DNA from: an uncultured Eubacteriales bacterium
GTDB lineage: Bacteria > Bacillota > Clostridia > Oscillospirales > CAG-272
Assembly (NCBI GenBank): GCA_934385225.1
Contig: CAKRPQ010000037.1
Coordinates: forward strand, 1 to 17,203
Length of the DNA stretch: 17,203 nt
Direction of reading: 5' to 3'
Below the pieces are notes generated by a model. It was given only the letters and a program-made list of their open reading frames with translations. It ran no database searches and was not told the origin of the DNA. This document shows, one piece after another, positions 1 through 6,136 of this stretch. The translations under genes were made by a program, and so were the position numbers. Within the stretch, counting starts at the first letter, position 1; the number at the start of each line of letters is the position of its first letter.

Positions 1-64
1 GGTGAAAGGGAAGCCTTCCCGCGACGCCCAAAAATAGGATTATTTAAACCGTAATCTCTTCTTA

Positions 65-86
65 TCGGGCAAACCCCGTTTCCCGA
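65..86. other. Imperfect inverted repeat / stem-loop downstream of the GH2 gene
   Basis: The arm at 65-69 plus 71-74 (TCGGG, AAAC) pairs with 78-86 (GTTT, CCCGA). This gives nine base pairs with a single bulged C at 70 and a CCC loop. On the minus strand it lies about 60 bases past the glycosidase stop and has no U-run after it. On the plus strand it is followed by ATTTTG. It could end a plus-strand transcript entering from the left, or stabilise the 3' end of the glycosidase mRNA. The rest of 1-144 holds no convincing gene; frame 1 stays open only for 17 codons (stop at 52-54), which could be the tail of a gene outside the window. Confidence 0.35.
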
Positions 87-144
87 ATTTTGAGATCGGA
101 CGCGTATTCTTTATTTTTCTTTATCTTTATCGGAGGTGTGAAAA

Positions 145-2514
145 TCATATCTCCGTTTTGATTATTGCCACGCCGAGCGTTTCACATTCGGCACGGAGAA
201 CGAGCGTTCCGTGATTTTCGCCGAGCCGTACGCCGACGGTGATGCACCCTGCATACATTTTCCTGTCGGTGCAGTGCGGCGGAACGTGGTCGCCCACGGA
301 AGAACCCGTGCCGACGATGTATCCGAGCGAATTTACGTCGAATTTTACAAACGGTTCGGCTGTCGGAACTTCGTTTCCGTTCTCATCGATGCAGTAGCAG
401 GTGTAGAGCGCGATGTCCGCGCCGTTCGCCTTTATGTCGTCCGCATTTTCGATGCGCAGGGCGAGCTTTACGGGCTTTCCCGTTGTCGCTTTTTCGTCTC
501 GGCAGACCTCGGTACCGCCGTTATAGGCGATAACAAGGAGTTTTCCCGCGGAATAGGGAACGTTCCATTCGCCGTGACCGTACTTTTCTATCGTCTTTCT
601 GCCGAGGCTCACGCCGTCTTTGAAGAGTTCAAGCTCCTCGCAGTTCGTGTATGCGACGACGCGCTTTATTTCGCCCTCTTCGCCCTCAAAATTCCAGTGC
701 GGGAGCAGATGGACGACGGGATATTCAGCCCAGTGCGAAAGATTTTGATAAAAAGCGTCTTTTTTCTGCAAAAACAGGTCAATCGCGCCCGACTGCGAGC
801 AAACTCTCGGCCAGAGAGCCTCTCCGCGGTGTTCGATGCCTATCCACTGGTAGCCGCCCATGACCCATTCGCGTGCGCGGAGGAACTTCCATGTGTCCTC
901 TCTTCCGCAGAACCAGTCGTCGGGTATGCGGTCGTAGGCGGGCAGATAGCCGCGCTTCGGCGCGTCGTCGCGGTACCAGCCGCGTGTCGTTCCCGTCGCA
1001 CAGCATTCGGACGCGAATATCGCAACGCCGGGATTTTCCGCGCGTGTTTCGTCGTAGAGATTCAGATTGTAGTTTATGCCTATAACGTCGAGCGATTTTG
1101 TGCATTTTGCCTCGCTCGGAAGATTGCATATCGCCGTTGTGACGGGTCGCGTAGAGTCGAGCTTTTTGACCGACGCGCGCATTGCGGCGGCGATCTTTTC
1201 ACCCTGCGAGAGAAGATGATACGGCTCCTCGTTGCCGATAGACCAGAAGAATACCGACGGGCGGTTTCTGTCACGCTTTACGAGCATTTCGAGCTGTTTC
1301 ATACCCTCTTCGGTCGATTCGAAACGGCGGCATTCGTCCATTACGATGAAGCCCGCCTCGTCGAGAGCGTCCATTGTCTGCTCCGAGTGAGCGTAGTGCG
1401 ACGTTCTGTAACCGTTTGCGCCCATTTCTTTAAGGAGCTTTATTCTGTATCTGTATATGTTGTCGGGTACGGCTTTGCCCGTCAGACCGAAGTCCTGATG
1501 TGCGCATACGCCCTTAATGATAACGTGCCTGCCGTTAAGTATAAGACCCTTGTCGGGGTCGCAGACAAACTCTCTGAACCCTATGCGCGTGCAGTCGGTG
1601 TCGCAGAGAACGCCGTCGCGGTATATGTCGGTTTCGACGCGGTAGAGAACGGGGGAATCGATGTCCCATATCTGCGGATTTTCGACGTCCGCGGAGTATT
1701 TAAGAGTGATTTTGCTTCTTTCGGGAGCCTCGAATATTTCGGACACGCCTTTTGCGATGACTTTTCCGTCCTGCGCGATAATGCGGCTCTCGGCTTTTAC
1801 GCCGTGCGCCTCGTATTCGTCGTTGCGAACCGTTGTTTCGAAATCGACGCGCCATTTTCCGTCCGAGATTTTCTTTGCGGGAGCGTAAACGCCCCAGAGA
1901 TCGGCGGAAATGCGGTCTGTTTTTATGAGCCATACATGGCGGTAGATACCGCCGCCCTCGTACCACCAGCCCTCGCTGCTTTTCGCGTCGACGTAGACGG
2001 CGAGAACGTTTTCGTTCTCTTTTCCGTCTCCGAAACGGGCGTAGTCGGTGATGTCGGCTTCAAACGAGACGGACGAACCGAAGTTACGGCAGATGAGGCA
2101 GCCGTTGAGGTATACCTCTGCGTTTGTGGCAATGCCCTCAAAGTAAAGGGAAATGCGTCTGCCCTCGTCCTCTGCGGGAAGCGTGAAGTGCTTTCTGTAC
2201 CAGGCGTTTTTGTAGTCGAAGAAACCGCGCGCGTTGTTGTATTTTTCGTACGGCGTCTGCCTTATCACATAGTCGTGCGGAAGATCTACGCGCTGCCAGC
2301 GGCATGACATTTCAAATTCCTCGCCGATTTTGTCGGGGTTTTCATCGTATCCGACCGACGCGGGACCGTAAATCATTCTCTCGGTTTTCGCGCCGAAATA
2401 CGAATAGTATTTTTCGTTCGGCAGACCGCCCGTTTCGTTCTGCAAAACGTTTCCGCAGTCGATATCGCCCTCGTAGAAGAGCCAGCCGCGGTCAAAAAGT
2501 GTTTTTTCCCTCAT
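145..2514 (-). CDS. Glycoside hydrolase family 2 protein (beta-galactosidase/beta-glucuronidase type), cytoplasmic
   Basis: This 789-residue enzyme should hydrolyse terminal beta-linked sugars from oligosaccharides inside the cell; it has no signal peptide. The N-terminal sugar-binding jelly roll (about 5-200) carries WYRKHF and EGGGIYRHVW. An Ig-like domain follows (about 205-310), then the TIM barrel (about 320-600). The barrel shows RTSHYAH, the acid/base motif WSIGNEE (Glu429) and the likely nucleophile in FASECCATG (Glu503). The C-terminal third has the ELELFKDGVSLGRK pattern of the DUF4982/GH2 C-terminal beta domains. Both catalytic glutamates are present, so it should be active. The start is supported by AAGGGAG five to six bases before ATG, and a promoter lies just upstream. 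Exact substrate (galactoside, glucuronide or another) cannot be read from the sequence. It lies downstream of an EamA gene on the same strand, but with a 110-bp gap and its own promoter it is probably a separate unit. Confidence 0.93.
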   Translation of the reverse strand: MREKTLFDRGWLFYEGDIDCGNVLQNETGGLPNEKYYSYFGAKTERMIYGPASVGYDENPDKIGEEFEMSCRWQRVDLPHDYVIRQTPYEKYNNARGFFDYKNAWYRKHFTLPAEDEGRRISLYFEGIATNAEVYLNGCLICRNFGSSVSFEADITDYARFGDGKENENVLAVYVDAKSSEGWWYEGGGIYRHVWLIKTDRISADLWGVYAPAKKISDGKWRVDFETTVRNDEYEAHGVKAESRIIAQDGKVIAKGVSEIFEAPERSKITLKYSADVENPQIWDIDSPVLYRVETDIYRDGVLCDTDCTRIGFREFVCDPDKGLILNGRHVIIKGVCAHQDFGLTGKAVPDNIYRYRIKLLKEMGANGYRTSHYAHSEQTMDALDEAGFIVMDECRRFESTEEGMKQLEMLVKRDRNRPSVFFWSIGNEEPYHLLSQGEKIAAAMRASVKKLDSTRPVTTAICNLPSEAKCTKSLDVIGINYNLNLYDETRAENPGVAIFASECCATGTTRGWYRDDAPKRGYLPAYDRIPDDWFCGREDTWKFLRAREWVMGGYQWIGIEHRGEALWPRVCSQSGAIDLFLQKKDAFYQNLSHWAEYPVVHLLPHWNFEGEEGEIKRVVAYTNCEELELFKDGVSLGRKTIEKYGHGEWNVPYSAGKLLVIAYNGGTEVCRDEKATTGKPVKLALRIENADDIKANGADIALYTCYCIDENGNEVPTAEPFVKFDVNSLGYIVGTGSSVGDHVPPHCTDRKMYAGCITVGVRLGENHGTLVLRAECETLGVAIIKTEI

Positions 2515-2529
2515 TTTTTCTCCCTTAAA

Positions 2530-2559
2530 ATTATATCATTATTTATTGTCGAACGGCAA
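2530..2559 (-). promoter_or_regulatory. Sigma-A-type promoter of the GH2 gene
   Basis: Reading the minus strand, TTGCCG (2554-2559) is followed after 18 bases by a perfect TATAAT (2530-2535). The -10 is preceded by TGA, an extended -10 element. The -10 ends only 15 bases before the start codon, so the leader is very short and ribosome-binding AAGGGAG would lie almost at the 5' end of the mRNA. The rest of the 2515-2624 gap is AT-rich and shows no strong terminator for the upstream operon. Confidence 0.6.
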
Positions 2560-2624
2560 TATAAAAAACGTGTAATAATTACGAAAATCGTGCATTTCGG
2601 TGTTATGAGATTTCGCGATCGTCA

Positions 2625-3497
2625 TCAGATTTTTACGAGCATAAGGAGCGTACCCGCTACGATGAGTATAAGTCCCGCGAGTGATTTTCTTGTCAGTTTC
2701 TCGCCGAAGACGAAGTATGAAAACGCGACCGTAACGAGAATGCTCAGCTTGTCTATCGGAACGACAACGCCTGCCTGTCCGTCGCGGAGAGCCTTGTAGT
2801 AACAGAGCCATGAGGCACCCGTTGCTATACCCGAAAGTGTGATAAAGAGAAGCTCCCTACATTCGATGTGACGCAGACAGTCGCGTTTGCCTGTGACGAA
2901 AACCATAAGAAAGGACATAACGAGAACGACCGCGGTGCGTATCATAGTGCCGAGATTCGACTCAACGCCGTCGATACCTATCTTGCCCAGTATGGACGTA
3001 AGTGACGCGAAAACGGCGGAAAGAACAGCGTAGAGAAGCCACGATTTTTTGACCTTTTTTTCATCGCCGTCATTCACGGTTTTCTTTTCGAGCATAAGAT
3101 AGGTTCCCGCGGCGATGAGAACGACACATACACCCTTTAAAGGCGAGACAGGCTCGCCTAAAACGATGAATGAAAGAAGAATTGTGAGTATAGTGCTCGA
3201 TTTGTCGATAGGTACTACCTTGTTTATGTCGCCTATGCCGAGTGCCCGAAAGTAGCAAAGCCACGAAGCACCCGTCGAGATCCCCGAAAGGACGAGAAAT
3301 ACCCATGATTTTGTCCCGATGCTTCCGATAGTGCCGAGCGAACCCGCGATGAGAACCATAAGAAAGGATATTATGAGTACGACGGCGGTTCTTATAGCGG
3401 TTGCGACGTTTGAGTCCGTCTTTTTAATACCGCACTTTGCGAGAATTGACGTGACACCCGCGAAGAGTGCCGAGCAGAATGCAAGAACGACCCACAT
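2625..3497 (-). CDS. EamA/DMT-family transporter built as a tandem duplication of a single-domain EamA protein
   Basis: This 290-residue integral membrane protein belongs to the drug/metabolite transporter superfamily; the substrate is unknown. It consists of two copies of the same module, residues 2-139 and 153-290. They align without a gap at an offset of 151 residues, with 67 of 138 positions identical by hand count. Each copy has five hydrophobic segments and shares IRTAVVL, SFLMV, TGASWLCY and VVPIDK. The copies resemble the roughly 140-residue one-domain EamA proteins, known in many Firmicutes, more than typical diverged two-domain transporters. A charged linker (about 137-151) joins them. 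The start has GAGG five to six bases upstream. It is the last gene of the PadR operon, 21 bases after the DUF1048-like gene, which suggests co-regulation. Export of a toxic or metabolic compound is a guess from context. Confidence 0.88.
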   Translation of the reverse strand: MWVVLAFCSALFAGVTSILAKCGIKKTDSNVATAIRTAVVLIISFLMVLIAGSLGTIGSIGTKSWVFLVLSGISTGASWLCYFRALGIGDINKVVPIDKSSTILTILLSFIVLGEPVSPLKGVCVVLIAAGTYLMLEKKTVNDGDEKKVKKSWLLYAVLSAVFASLTSILGKIGIDGVESNLGTMIRTAVVLVMSFLMVFVTGKRDCLRHIECRELLFITLSGIATGASWLCYYKALRDGQAGVVVPIDKLSILVTVAFSYFVFGEKLTRKSLAGLILIVAGTLLMLVKI

Positions 3498-3518
3498 AAA
3501 AACCTCTGTTTCAGTCTG

Positions 3519-4199
3519 TCATTTTTTTCTGCTTCCGACTCTGTAAGCGAGGCTGAAAGCGGTCAGACGCTTGGCAAGGAAGCACACGAGCATAAGCAGA
3601 GCGATAGCGATTGTCCAGTAAATTATATTTATGCTCACGCTTCCGAGCATATATTTCTTGCCGATGAAGTCGGTAAGGAGGAACGTTCCGAGAACGCCTC
3701 CGATGTATATGGCGAGAACGACGGTTTGCGCGTTGTAGGTGAAACGCTTCACGGCGAACCAGCCGATGATAAATACCGTCGAAACCGAGAAATACATAAG
3801 GAGCTGTCCTGCGGGAGCGGTAATTACGAGCCTTTCGATGTAGGACGAGGTAAAACCGAAGAAAACGGTGTAGAGAATGTAGAGAAGCGGAATGATTATG
3901 CCGTCGAAGAAAAGAAGCCAAGAGGAAACGTCGAGGATTCTTTCGAGAACGGACTGTTTTTTCGCGCTTTTTGCGAGTTCGCGGCAGAATGATTTGTAGT
4001 CCATTCCTATACGTTCCGAGAATCGCTCGCCCGATTTTTCACATTCGAGTGCCATGCCCGCGAGATCGCACATCATATCCTCAAAAACAGCCTCGTTTAT
4101 GTAGCAGGTTTCAAGGTAGTGGTGCATTTTTTTGATAGTTTTCCTGTTTTCCTTTGAAAGAGAGGAAAGCAGGGTGATATATTCCTTAGTTTTTGCCAT
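3519..4199 (-). CDS. DUF1048-like domain fused to four membrane helices, PadR-operon membrane protein
   Basis: This 226-residue protein has a soluble helical N-terminus (about 1-85). The pattern MHHYLE then ERIGMDYKSFCREL resembles DUF1048, a small helical family usually encoded beside PadR regulators. Four likely transmembrane helices follow, at roughly 92-116, 129-150, 158-178 and 187-208, ending in a basic tail. Its start codon lies inside the end of the PadR gene (14-base overlap), indicating translational coupling. The upstream GGGGGGAC is a weak ribosome-binding site, consistent with coupling. Function is unknown; a role in membrane stress sensing or modulating the PadR protein is inference from gene order only. 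DUF1048 proteins are usually soluble and near 110 residues, so the membrane extension is unusual. It could also be assigned to the DUF1700 (HAAS) group, which shares this gene order, but the sequence fits DUF1048 better. Confidence 0.75.
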   Translation of the reverse strand: MAKTKEYITLLSSLSKENRKTIKKMHHYLETCYINEAVFEDMMCDLAGMALECEKSGERFSERIGMDYKSFCRELAKSAKKQSVLERILDVSSWLLFFDGIIIPLLYILYTVFFGFTSSYIERLVITAPAGQLLMYFSVSTVFIIGWFAVKRFTYNAQTVVLAIYIGGVLGTFLLTDFIGKKYMLGSVSINIIYWTIAIALLMLVCFLAKRLTAFSLAYRVGSRKK

Positions 4200-4530
4200 T
4201 TTCGGTTGTCCCCCCGATTATTCCGCCGACGCTGTCCCGTATTTCGCGCCAGCACTGTTCGAATTCGGCAAGATAAATCCTGCCCTTTTCGGTTATGTTG
4301 AAGTATTTTCTTTTCGGGCCGAGAGGTGACGGCAGAAGCCTGCTTTCAATGTTCCCCTGCCTTTCAAGGCGTAGGAGAAGCGGGTAAAGCGTACCCTCGG
4401 CGATCTCCGAAAAGCCCTTTGTTTTCAGAAATTCGAGGATCTCGTACCCGTAGGTCATTCTCGCCGAAATAACTTTGAGAATGCAGCCTTCAAGCGTTCC
4501 GCGCATGAGCTGCGATTTATCAAATTCCAT
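4186..4530 (-). CDS. PadR-family transcriptional regulator (short form)
   Basis: This 114-residue winged-helix repressor belongs to the short PadR class. The hallmarks are LMRGTLEGCILKVIS at the N-terminus, MTYGYEI (25-31), the recognition-helix region EGTLYPLLLRLE (45-56) and the wing GPKRKYFNITEKG (71-83). A short helix (about 85-100) provides dimerisation. Such proteins bind near their own promoter and release it when a drug, phenolic compound or membrane-stress signal is present. It is first in an operon with the membrane protein and EamA transporter genes. The ribosome-binding site TGGAGAA lies a few bases before ATG. An inverted repeat over the -10 box is a candidate operator for autorepression. 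The ligand is unknown. Confidence 0.92.
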   Translation of the reverse strand: MEFDKSQLMRGTLEGCILKVISARMTYGYEILEFLKTKGFSEIAEGTLYPLLLRLERQGNIESRLLPSPLGPKRKYFNITEKGRIYLAEFEQCWREIRDSVGGIIGGTTENGKN

Positions 4531-4556
4531 ATTTTCTCCAAAACTGTGTTTATTCG

Positions 4557-4572
4557 TTGTATTGTATCACAA
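4557..4572. promoter_or_regulatory. Candidate PadR operator (TTGT-N8-ACAA)
   Basis: A symmetric TTGT (4557-4560), eight bases, ACAA (4569-4572) sits exactly over the -10 element of the padR promoter. Known PadR boxes have the form ATGT-N8-ACAT, so spacing and symmetry match with one base changed in each arm. The position would let a dimer block polymerase. It is about 47 bases from the tyrS -35, so repression should affect padR only. Assigned by form and position alone. Confidence 0.4.
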
Positions 4573-4590
4573 AACAGCCTCTCTTGTCAA
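4561..4590 (-). promoter_or_regulatory. Sigma-A promoter of the PadR operon
   Basis: On the minus strand a perfect -35 TTGACA (4585-4590) is followed after 18 bases by TACAAT (4561-4566), preceded by TGA (extended -10). It reads toward padR, whose start codon lies 30 bases further on. Strong promoter elements under a symmetrical operator suit an operon that is off until derepressed. Confidence 0.75.
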
Positions 4591-4618
4591 TAATTACGGC
4601 GTTTTTTATGAAATCTTA

Positions 4619-4647
4619 TTGACAAAAACAAAATATTGATTTATAAT
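4619..4647 (+). promoter_or_regulatory. Consensus sigma-A promoter of tyrS
   Basis: TTGACA (4619-4624), 17 bases, TATAAT (4642-4647): both hexamers and the spacing are perfect consensus. The predicted transcript start near 4654 leaves a leader of only about 25 bases before the tyrS ATG. There is therefore no room for a T-box or other attenuator, and expression should be strong and constitutive. Confidence 0.85.
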
Positions 4648-4679
4648 ATAGGCAATGTGTTTGGCGAAAGGATACTTAA

Positions 4680-5903
4680 ATGGAAATTTACGAAGAACTC
4701 GTCGCGAGAGGGCTTATCGCCCAGGTGACGGACGAAAAGGAAATAAGAGAACTGATAAATAACGGAAAGGCAACTTTCTATATCGGTTTCGACCCGACGG
4801 CGGACAGTCTCCACGTCGGACACTTTATGGCACTTTGCCTTATGAAGAGATTGCAGATGGCGGGCAACCGTCCTCTTGCGCTTATCGGCGGCGGTACGGG
4901 CTACATCGGCGACCCTTCGGGCAGAACCGATATGAGAAGTATGATGACGCCCGAAATAATTCAGCATAACTGCGACTGCTTCAAAAAGCAGATGAGCCGC
5001 TTCATCGAATTCGGCGAAGGCAAGGCTACTATGGTAAACAACGCCGACTGGCTTCTTGACCTCAACTATATAGAACTTCTGCGTGATGTCGGAGCCTGCT
5101 TCTCCGTCAATAATATGCTGCGCGCGGAGTGCTATAAGCAGAGAATGGAAAAAGGTCTTTCGTTCCTTGAATTCAACTATATGATAATGCAGTCCTACGA
5201 CTTCTATCACCTCTATCAGGCCTACGGCTGTAATATGCAGTTCGGCGGCGACGACCAGTGGTCGAATATGCTCGGCGGCACGGAGCTTATCCGCCGCAAG
5301 CTCGGCAAGGACGCTTATGCGATGACGATAACGCTCCTCCTCAATTCCGAGGGTAAAAAGATGGGCAAGACCGCAAACGGCGCAGTCTGGCTTGACCCGA
5401 ACAAGACCTCGCCCTTCGATTTCTACCAGTATTGGAGAAATATAGGCGACGCAGATGTTCTTAAATGTATCAGAATGCTCACTTTCCTGCCTCTCGAACA
5501 GATCGACGAGATGGATAAATGGGAGGGCAGTCAGCTTAACCGTGCAAAGGAAATCCTTGCGCACGAGCTTACCGAACTCGTTCACGGAAAAGAGGAAGCC
5601 GATAAGGCGGAGGAAAGCGCAAAGGCACTCTTCGGCGCGGGCAATGCCGCCGATATGCCTATGGCAACGCTTAAATCGGACGACTTCACGGACGGCAGTA
5701 TAGATATTCTCACAGTGCTCGTAAAGGCGGGACTCGTACCCTCGAAATCCGAGGCGAGAAGAGCCGTTGAGCAGGGCGGAGTAACCGTTGACGGCGATAA
5801 GGTCACGGATATAAAGAAGATTTACGCGCCCGAGGATATGAAGGACGGAATCGTCGTGAGACGCGGCAAAAAGAGCTATAAAAAGGTCAAAGCGGAGTTC
5901 TGA
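4680..5903 (+). CDS. tyrS: Tyrosyl-tRNA synthetase
   Basis: This enzyme charges tRNA-Tyr with tyrosine using ATP, in the cytoplasm, as a homodimer. The 407-residue length is typical of bacterial class Ic TyrRS. The HIGH-type motif is HVGH (45-48). The KMSKS-type motif is KMGKT (227-231). TyrRS-specific GGDDQWSN (189-196) and GTGYIGDPSGR are also present. The C-terminal S4-like RNA-binding domain (about 340-400) shows GLVPSKSEARRAVEQGGV. AAAGGA (4667-4672) lies seven bases before ATG. It is monocistronic, with a consensus promoter upstream and an intrinsic terminator after the stop. Many Firmicutes control tyrS by a tyrosine T-box; none fits in the short leader here. Confidence 0.97.
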   Translation: MEIYEELVARGLIAQVTDEKEIRELINNGKATFYIGFDPTADSLHVGHFMALCLMKRLQMAGNRPLALIGGGTGYIGDPSGRTDMRSMMTPEIIQHNCDCFKKQMSRFIEFGEGKATMVNNADWLLDLNYIELLRDVGACFSVNNMLRAECYKQRMEKGLSFLEFNYMIMQSYDFYHLYQAYGCNMQFGGDDQWSNMLGGTELIRRKLGKDAYAMTITLLLNSEGKKMGKTANGAVWLDPNKTSPFDFYQYWRNIGDADVLKCIRMLTFLPLEQIDEMDKWEGSQLNRAKEILAHELTELVHGKEEADKAEESAKALFGAGNAADMPMATLKSDDFTDGSIDILTVLVKAGLVPSKSEARRAVEQGGVTVDGDKVTDIKKIYAPEDMKDGIVVRRGKKSYKKVKAEF

Positions 5904-5924
5904 TAAATACCCCGCGGAAAAGAT

Positions 5925-5960
5925 TTCAAGGCTTCCCGTATTCGGAAGCCTTGAATTTGT
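5925..5960 (+). terminator. Intrinsic terminator of tyrS
   Basis: A perfect 12-bp stem (5925-5936 with 5944-5955) and a seven-base loop are followed by TTTGT. The stem is strong but the U-tract is short, so some read-through toward the ABC genes is possible. It lies 21 bases after the tyrS stop. Confidence 0.7.
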
Positions 5961-5964
5961 GTGT

Positions 5965-5990
5965 AAAGAGGTTTTTTAACCCGCCTCTTT
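5965..5990 (+). other. Inverted repeat AAAGAGG/CCTCTTT between tyrS and the ABC operon
   Basis: AAAGAGG (5965-5971) can pair with CCTCTTT (5984-5990) across a loop that contains a T6 run. A second AAAGAGG copy lies at 6021-6027, directly at the leader-peptide ribosome-binding site, so CCTCTTT could pair with either copy in a read-through transcript from tyrS. In a transcript starting at the local promoter (near 6024) the repeat would be absent. It may be a second, weak tyrS terminator. Confidence 0.3.
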
Positions 5991-6017
5991 TACATATTCG
6001 CGCCACACACATAAAAT
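5989..6017 (+). promoter_or_regulatory. Predicted sigma-A promoter of the ABC exporter operon
   Basis: TTTACA (5989-5994), 17 bases, TAAAAT (6012-6017). Each hexamer has one mismatch to consensus and the spacing is ideal. The transcript would start near 6024, leaving a leader of about 113 bases that begins at a strong ribosome-binding site unrelated to the first ABC gene. Confidence 0.55.
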
Positions 6018-6042
6018 ATTAAAGAGGAAAGGAGAAATTAAA

Positions 6043-6093
6043 TTGGTTTACGTTTACGATTTGTTTCGCCTTGCATCTCACATTCCGGGATAA
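6043..6093 (+). CDS. Possible 16-codon leader peptide upstream of the ABC exporter genes
   Basis: An ideal ribosome-binding site, AAAGGAG (6028-6034), stands eight bases before TTG in a place with no larger gene. Reading from that TTG gives MVYVYDLFRLASHIPG and stop TAA at 6091-6093. An alternative frame one base earlier would need an ATT start and runs 30 codons to a stop at 6132-6134, two bases before the ABC start, which would couple translation. Either way a ribosome loading here would move through a stem that overlaps the peptide's end. Drug-export ABC pairs such as Bacillus subtilis bmrCD are preceded by a leader peptide (bmrB) that links translation stress to expression. The parallel is architectural; no sequence similarity to bmrB is claimed. 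Confidence 0.4.
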   Translation: MVYVYDLFRLASHIPG

Positions 6094-6101
6094 AGCAAGG
6101 C
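6068..6101 (+). promoter_or_regulatory. Stem-loop spanning the leader peptide's stop codon
   Basis: GCCTTGC (6068-6074) is perfectly complementary to GCAAGGC (6095-6101), giving a 7-bp stem whose loop contains the leader stop codon. The 3' arm can instead join weak local pairings (CAAG 6097-6100 with CTTG 6107-6110). A ribosome stalled inside the leader would cover the first arm and change the fold. No U-run follows, so any effect would be on translation or RNA stability and not on simple termination. Confidence 0.4.
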
Positions 6102-6136
6102 TCTCGCTTGATTACACAAAATGAAAGGAGATAAAA

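Noticed and set aside
1..54. C-terminal end of a plus-strand gene entering from the left
   Set aside because: Only 17 codons are open in frame 1 and nothing in them is recognisable; cannot be told from chance.
211..2307. A 698-codon open frame opposite the GH2 gene
   Set aside because: It is fully antisense to a gene with recognisable domains and both catalytic residues, its protein has no known motif, and it has no ribosome-binding site; GC-biased third positions keep the opposite frame open.
2560..2624. Possible terminator for the PadR operon
   Set aside because: On the minus strand there is a T6 run, but preceding stems are only three to five pairs with very small loops; not strong enough to call.
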